Shown here in pieces: positions 6,141 through 8,287 of a stretch of DNA of 8,287 nucleotides; within the stretch, counting starts at the first letter, position 1; each line of letters opens with the position of its first letter. The notes under the pieces were generated by a model. That model was not told the origin of the DNA. It did not search any database and saw only the letters and a list, made by a program, of their open reading frames with translations. The DNA is taken from NCBI GenBank assembly GCA_029933895.1, contig JAOZNG010000046.1, forward strand, positions 1 to 8,287, written 5' to 3'. The translations under genes and the position numbers were made by a program. This stretch comes from an archaeon (GTDB taxonomy: Archaea > Altiarchaeota > Altiarchaeia > IMC4 > QMZM01).

Positions 6141-7358
6141 TTAATTGTTGTCAGATAATAAAAGCTTGATGAACTCGAGACCATCCCGCACTCCATAATA
6201 CCCATTCACTGCCTCCTTTTCACTGTACTTCTTTACATCATCCCCTCCAACGAGAGGATTGTATATGGCAAAAGGTATCAGGTCCAGGGCGTGGGTTCTC
6301 TCCTCTATCGGGGTGGAGTGATCCGGTAGTACTGCGATAGAAACATCATCATCTATTTCATCCAGGCCCTCTATTATCCGCCCAACCAGTCTCCTGTCCA
6401 AATCCTCCAAGGCCTTTATTTTCTTCTCTACACTTCCCTCATGTGATGCCTCATCTATTGATTCAACATGAACGTACACGAAATCGTTGCTCTGTAAAGC
6501 ATCCAGTGCATAATCAGCCTTGCCTTTATAGTTGGTATCAAGATACCCTGTGGCTCCCGGAACATCCAGCACCTCCATTTCGATATAGAACCCTATGCCC
6601 TTCAAGAGGTCGACTGCTGAAATCAAAGCCCCATCCAGGTTATATCTCTCCCTGAACGATGGCATCTCCAGACGCTTTCCCTGGCCCCAGAACCACAGAC
6701 AATTGGCCTTGGACTGCCCTCTTCTCTCCCTCTTCAGGTTAACGGGGTGCTTTTCAAGCAGGCTAATGGAATCTTTTATCATATCATTCAAGAGTTCAGC
6801 GGTCTCCCTCGCCTCCTCACTTAAGGGCTTCACCAGGTTTCCATCCCACCTTTGGCCTATTATGTCATGGGGGGGCATGCACTTAACATTTCCGTTATAT
6901 CTTCCGCCTAAAACAAGGATGTTTCTGTAGCTCACACCTGGGTAGAATTTAACGTCTTCTCCACCGAATCGCTCCCCAGCTGCCTTAATCAGCTCCATCC
7001 CCTCCCGGCTGGTTATGTGACCTCCACTGTGATCCACTATTTTATCGTCCCCGACGGTTATGAGATTGCATCTATATGCGGTCTCCTCCCCCGATAATTT
7101 TACTCCAATACCCGCCGCCTCCAGAGGAGCCCTACCCCCCAGGTGATACCTCACCGGGTCATATCCCAGGACTATGAGGTTGGCTACCTCACTTCCAAGA
7201 GGTAATCCCTCCCTCAGAGTCCTCAATAGACCGCACCTCCCCTTCTCTGCAATATAATCCATGTATTCCGTGGATGCAGCCTCCAGAGGAGTCCTGTTAC
7301 CTAAATCCCTTAAGGGGCGATCAGACATACCGTCACCTAAAACAACAACATACCTCAT
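6141..7358 (-). CDS. apgM: 2,3-bisphosphoglycerate-independent phosphoglycerate mutase, archaeal type
   Basis: Interconverts 3- and 2-phosphoglycerate in glycolysis and gluconeogenesis, in the alkaline-phosphatase superfamily, using divalent metal ions. From ATG 7358 it has 405 residues, the normal ApgM length. A frame extension to 7487 adds 43 residues that overlap the divergent GNAT gene and have no family counterpart. AAAGGA lies just before ATG 7358, and the family start M-R-Y-V-V-V-x-x-DGM fits. Motifs: Asp9 in GDGMSDRP (metal), RTPLEAA, Ser56 in LGSEVANLIVLGYDP (phosphorylated serine), WFWGQGK (222-228), VPGATGYLDTNYKGKA, HVESIDEASHEG with Asp302 and His306, and PDHSTPIEERTH with Asp346, His347 and His356 (metal ligands). 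All are present, so it should be active. It heads a likely operon with the 85-aa gene and acyP. Confidence 0.97.
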   Translation of the reverse strand: MRYVVVLGDGMSDRPLRDLGNRTPLEAASTEYMDYIAEKGRCGLLRTLREGLPLGSEVANLIVLGYDPVRYHLGGRAPLEAAGIGVKLSGEETAYRCNLITVGDDKIVDHSGGHITSREGMELIKAAGERFGGEDVKFYPGVSYRNILVLGGRYNGNVKCMPPHDIIGQRWDGNLVKPLSEEARETAELLNDMIKDSISLLEKHPVNLKRERRGQSKANCLWFWGQGKRLEMPSFRERYNLDGALISAVDLLKGIGFYIEMEVLDVPGATGYLDTNYKGKADYALDALQSNDFVYVHVESIDEASHEGSVEKKIKALEDLDRRLVGRIIEGLDEIDDDVSIAVLPDHSTPIEERTHALDLIPFAIYNPLVGGDDVKKYSEKEAVNGYYGVRDGLEFIKLLLSDNN

Positions 7359-7386
7359 TTTTTCCTTTAAGGTATATATTAAGATT
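7359..7386. promoter_or_regulatory. 28-base divergent promoter gap between apgM and the GNAT gene
   Basis: The gap contains one AT-rich element, GGTATATATTAAG on the plus strand, inside an imperfect inverted repeat (CTTTAA ... TTAAG, 7365-7383). It sits too close to either start (about 12-19 bases) for a standard TATA-to-start distance of ~26 or more in either direction. The real TATA contacts may therefore lie in the opposite gene's first codons, or the element may be an operator. On the apgM side AAAGGA (7361-7366) can serve as a ribosome-binding site. Confidence 0.4.
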
Positions 7387-7848
7387 ATGGATGGAAAAAT
7401 AAGGATTCGAGACTTTACTCCATCTGATGTTGATTCACTGCTTGGGATACATGAGCAGTCAGCTGGGTACTTCGAGGACTTGGGCATTAACAGAGAATTT
7501 ATCCTGAATATCTCGCAGAGAGGGGATTTCAGGTTTCTGGTAGCTGAACTGGATGGGGAAGTGGTCGGCTTTATAGGGGTCCTGTATTACAGCAACGTGG
7601 GCAGGGGAGAGATTGGCCCTGTCTGCGTTGACAAAAGCCTTAGAGGCAGGGGATTCGGCTCCCAATTACTGGAGAAAGCCGTTACATTCCTTAGAGGGGA
7701 GGGCGTGTCCCGGGTTATAGCCAGGGTTAAAGAAGGGAACACCGGTGGATTAAAATTCTTTGAAGGAAACGGCTTCCAGCAGGAGGGTTTTTTCAAAAGA
7801 TACACCCTGAAGGGGGAGGATGTAGTCCAGTTTGTGAAATTCATCTAG
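7387..7848 (+). CDS. GNAT-family N-acetyltransferase
   Basis: Transfers an acetyl group from acetyl-CoA to an amine; the substrate cannot be told. It has 153 residues from ATG 7387, and the start MDGKIRIRDFTPSDVDSL is typical for the family. An in-frame extension to 7261 runs through the 5' end of apgM and is rejected. Motif A is intact: IGPVCVDKSLRGRGFGSQLL contains the acetyl-CoA pyrophosphate-binding R-x-x-G-x-G at 86-91. Motif B, NTGGLKFFEGNGF (118-130), has Phe125 where many members have a catalytic Tyr, so the general acid may differ. The central strand LVAELDGEVVGFIGVLYY (51-68) fits the fold. RimI-like protein N-terminal acetylation or small-molecule acetylation are both possible. It is divergent from apgM and is followed by a long gap without genes. 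Confidence 0.92.
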   Translation: MDGKIRIRDFTPSDVDSLLGIHEQSAGYFEDLGINREFILNISQRGDFRFLVAELDGEVVGFIGVLYYSNVGRGEIGPVCVDKSLRGRGFGSQLLEKAVTFLRGEGVSRVIARVKEGNTGGLKFFEGNGFQQEGFFKRYTLKGEDVVQFVKFI

Positions 7849-7886
7849 GCTGGAATTCAGGAAACCGGGGGAAGTAATAGATTGAT

Positions 7887-7916
7887 GGTGTTCTATCCCC
7901 TCTGGTAGATAGCACC
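7887..7916 (+). repeat. inverted repeat, bulged hairpin downstream of the GNAT gene
   Basis: GGTG-TT-CTATC (7887-7897) pairs with GATAG-CACC (7908-7916): nine base pairs with a two-base TT bulge and a ten-base loop. It lies 38 bases after the GNAT stop. No T tract follows, so a classic intrinsic terminator is not indicated; an mRNA 3'-end structure or part of a regulatory region is possible. Confidence 0.5.
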
Positions 7917-7949
7917 TAGATACGTGTCACCTGTCTGGAGATATCACAC

Positions 7950-7958
7950 TTATATATG
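7950..7958 (+). promoter_or_regulatory. TATA-like box within the intergenic region
   Basis: TTATATATG is the best archaeal TATA match in the gap. Taken as a plus-strand promoter it predicts a transcription start near 7980, just before the hairpin-rich segment and about 150 bases before the next ATG. The element is nearly symmetrical, so its orientation is not certain. Confidence 0.35.
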
Positions 7959-7976
7959 TGAACGAGGATACCCGTC

Positions 7977-8099
7977 AAGACTATATACATCACTGTAACT
8001 ACGAGCATCCACATCAGGCGTTGAACTATTTAACGCCTGCAGACGTATATCTTAACGGAGTGTAAGTAGTCTCATGGGATAGCACATCCTATGATTTTT
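7977..8099 (+). ncRNA. candidate small structured RNA or structured leader
   Basis: The segment can fold as follows: AAG and ATATAC (7977-7979, 7983-7988, with a three-base bulge) pair with GTATAT and CTT (8045-8053). This encloses an 11-bp hairpin (8015-8025 with 8029-8039, loop CTA, one G-U pair). A separate 9-bp hairpin ends in five T at 8099. A TATA-like box lies at the right distance upstream and a terminator-like end is present, so a ~120-base RNA gene is reasonable. The same segment could instead be the 5' leader of the gene at 8128. No C/D or H/ACA box set could be assigned. Confidence 0.3.
8072..8099 (+). terminator. hairpin followed by T5, possible terminator
   Basis: TCATGGGAT (8072-8080) pairs with ATCCTATGA (8086-8094) around the loop AGCAC; the stem is 9 bp with one G-U pair. 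It is followed directly by TTTTT. This looks like an intrinsic terminator, although archaeal termination needs mainly the T tract. The T tract is also the start of the likely TATA box of the next gene. Confidence 0.35.
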
Positions 8100-8104
8100 A
8101 TATC
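8096..8104 (+). promoter_or_regulatory. TATA box for the gene at 8128
   Basis: TTTTATATC is centred about 28 bases before ATG 8128, which predicts a leaderless or near-leaderless transcript. The AT-rich stretch after it (8111-8127) is too close to the start to act as the TATA box. Confidence 0.45.
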
Positions 8105-8127
8105 ATCTCTATTTAATATTTTATATT

Positions 8128-8287
8128 ATGCTTGATGAACTGAAGCTTCTTAGGGAGATAGGTTATAGCAGGGAGGGGGGTGAGTTGAGGGTTGCTGGAG
8201 TCCGTGTTTTCCTGTCCTCGACGGAGATACTTAATGTCACCAGGAAGAAGATTATTGGGATAGGGCCGGCTGGCAGGAGATTCATGA
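8128..8287 (+). CDS. unknown protein, 3' part outside the window
   Basis: The first 53 codons are visible, beginning MLDELKLLREIGYSREGGEL and ending IIGIGPAGRRFM before the window edge. The frame stays open to the end and is preceded by a properly spaced TATA box. The visible part reads as a soluble protein: an amphipathic helix (1-11), then alternating hydrophobic residues (LRVAGVRVFLS) suggesting a strand, then a basic TRKK segment and a Gly-rich turn. There is no signal peptide. I do not recognise the family, and the fragment is too short to guess a function. Confidence 0.65.
   Translation, partial: MLDELKLLREIGYSREGGELRVAGVRVFLSSTEILNVTRKKIIGIGPAGRRFM

Larger units (their letters stand above)
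7849..8127. other. 279-base structured intergenic region
   Basis: No convincing coding frame is present. The region holds, in order: a bulged hairpin (7887-7916), a TATA-like box (7950-7958), a strong 11-bp hairpin (8015-8039) enclosed by a weaker pairing (7977-7988 with 8045-8053), a third hairpin followed by five T (8072-8099), and an AT-rich start region for the next gene. The motif GATAKCAC occurs three times (7908-7915, 7940-7947, 8078-8085). It matches no tRNA, 5S, SRP or RNase P RNA that I can recognise. Confidence 0.6.

Noticed and set aside
7261..7386. 42-residue N-terminal extension of the GNAT frame
   Set aside because: It runs antisense through the conserved first residues of ApgM; the family start fits ATG 7387.
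7359..7487. 43-residue N-terminal extension of the phosphoglycerate mutase frame on the minus strand
   Set aside because: It overlaps the start of the GNAT gene, lacks family counterpart, and the conserved N-terminus begins at ATG 7358 with AAAGGA just upstream.
7881..7912. C/D-box-like TTGATGG near 7882 as a box C sRNA
   Set aside because: The box is one mismatch off and no CUGA box D occurs at a suitable distance.
7977..8099. H/ACA guide RNA reading of the folded segment
   Set aside because: No ACA box at the right distance after the stem, and the internal loop is strongly unequal (26 against 5 bases), so no pseudouridylation pocket is apparent.

Overview
The window looks like archaeal chromosomal DNA, probably from an uncultured or poorly sampled euryarchaeote-like lineage. 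I cannot name a genus. The evidence is: an archaeal-type NAC homologue (NAC domain plus UBA domain), an archaeal-type cofactor-independent phosphoglycerate mutase (ApgM), archaeal TATA-like boxes 25-40 bases upstream of several starts, very short or absent leaders, few convincing Shine-Dalgarno sequences, and secreted lipoproteins with a lipobox followed by a Thr-rich linker. No rRNA, tRNA, CRISPR array, transposase, integrase or phage gene is visible.

Layout. On the minus strand (2396 down to 1) there is a likely operon of nac, glmS and a VOC-superfamily gene cut by the window edge. Upstream of it on the same strand (3373-2435) lies a 312-aa Cys-rich lipoprotein with a dense block of N-glycosylation sequons. 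From about 3490 to 5568 the plus strand carries a local family of lipoproteins: a decayed, frameshifted copy, an intact 162-aa copy and a 385-aa multi-domain copy. All three share a C-terminal domain of about 100 residues, and the two intact genes also share similar promoters. A second minus-strand housekeeping block (7358-5571) holds apgM, an unrecognised 85-aa protein and acylphosphatase. It converges on the last lipoprotein with stop codons only two bases apart. A GNAT acetyltransferase (7387-7848) diverges from apgM across 28 bases. The 279-base gap 7849-8127 has no gene but contains three hairpins, a TATA-like box and a short repeated motif, so it may hold a small RNA gene or a structured regulatory region. 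A truncated unknown gene begins at 8128.

How it fits together. GlmS supplies glucosamine-6-phosphate for amino-sugar, cell-surface and glycan synthesis. NAC acts at the ribosome on nascent chains. ApgM is a glycolysis/gluconeogenesis enzyme, and acylphosphatase hydrolyses acyl phosphates such as 1,3-bisphosphoglycerate. The lipoprotein island between these blocks is the accessory part: its products are predicted to be exported, lipid-anchored outside the cell membrane, disulphide-rich and, for one, heavily glycosylated. A direct functional link between GlmS and the glycosylated lipoprotein is possible but is only inference from proximity.
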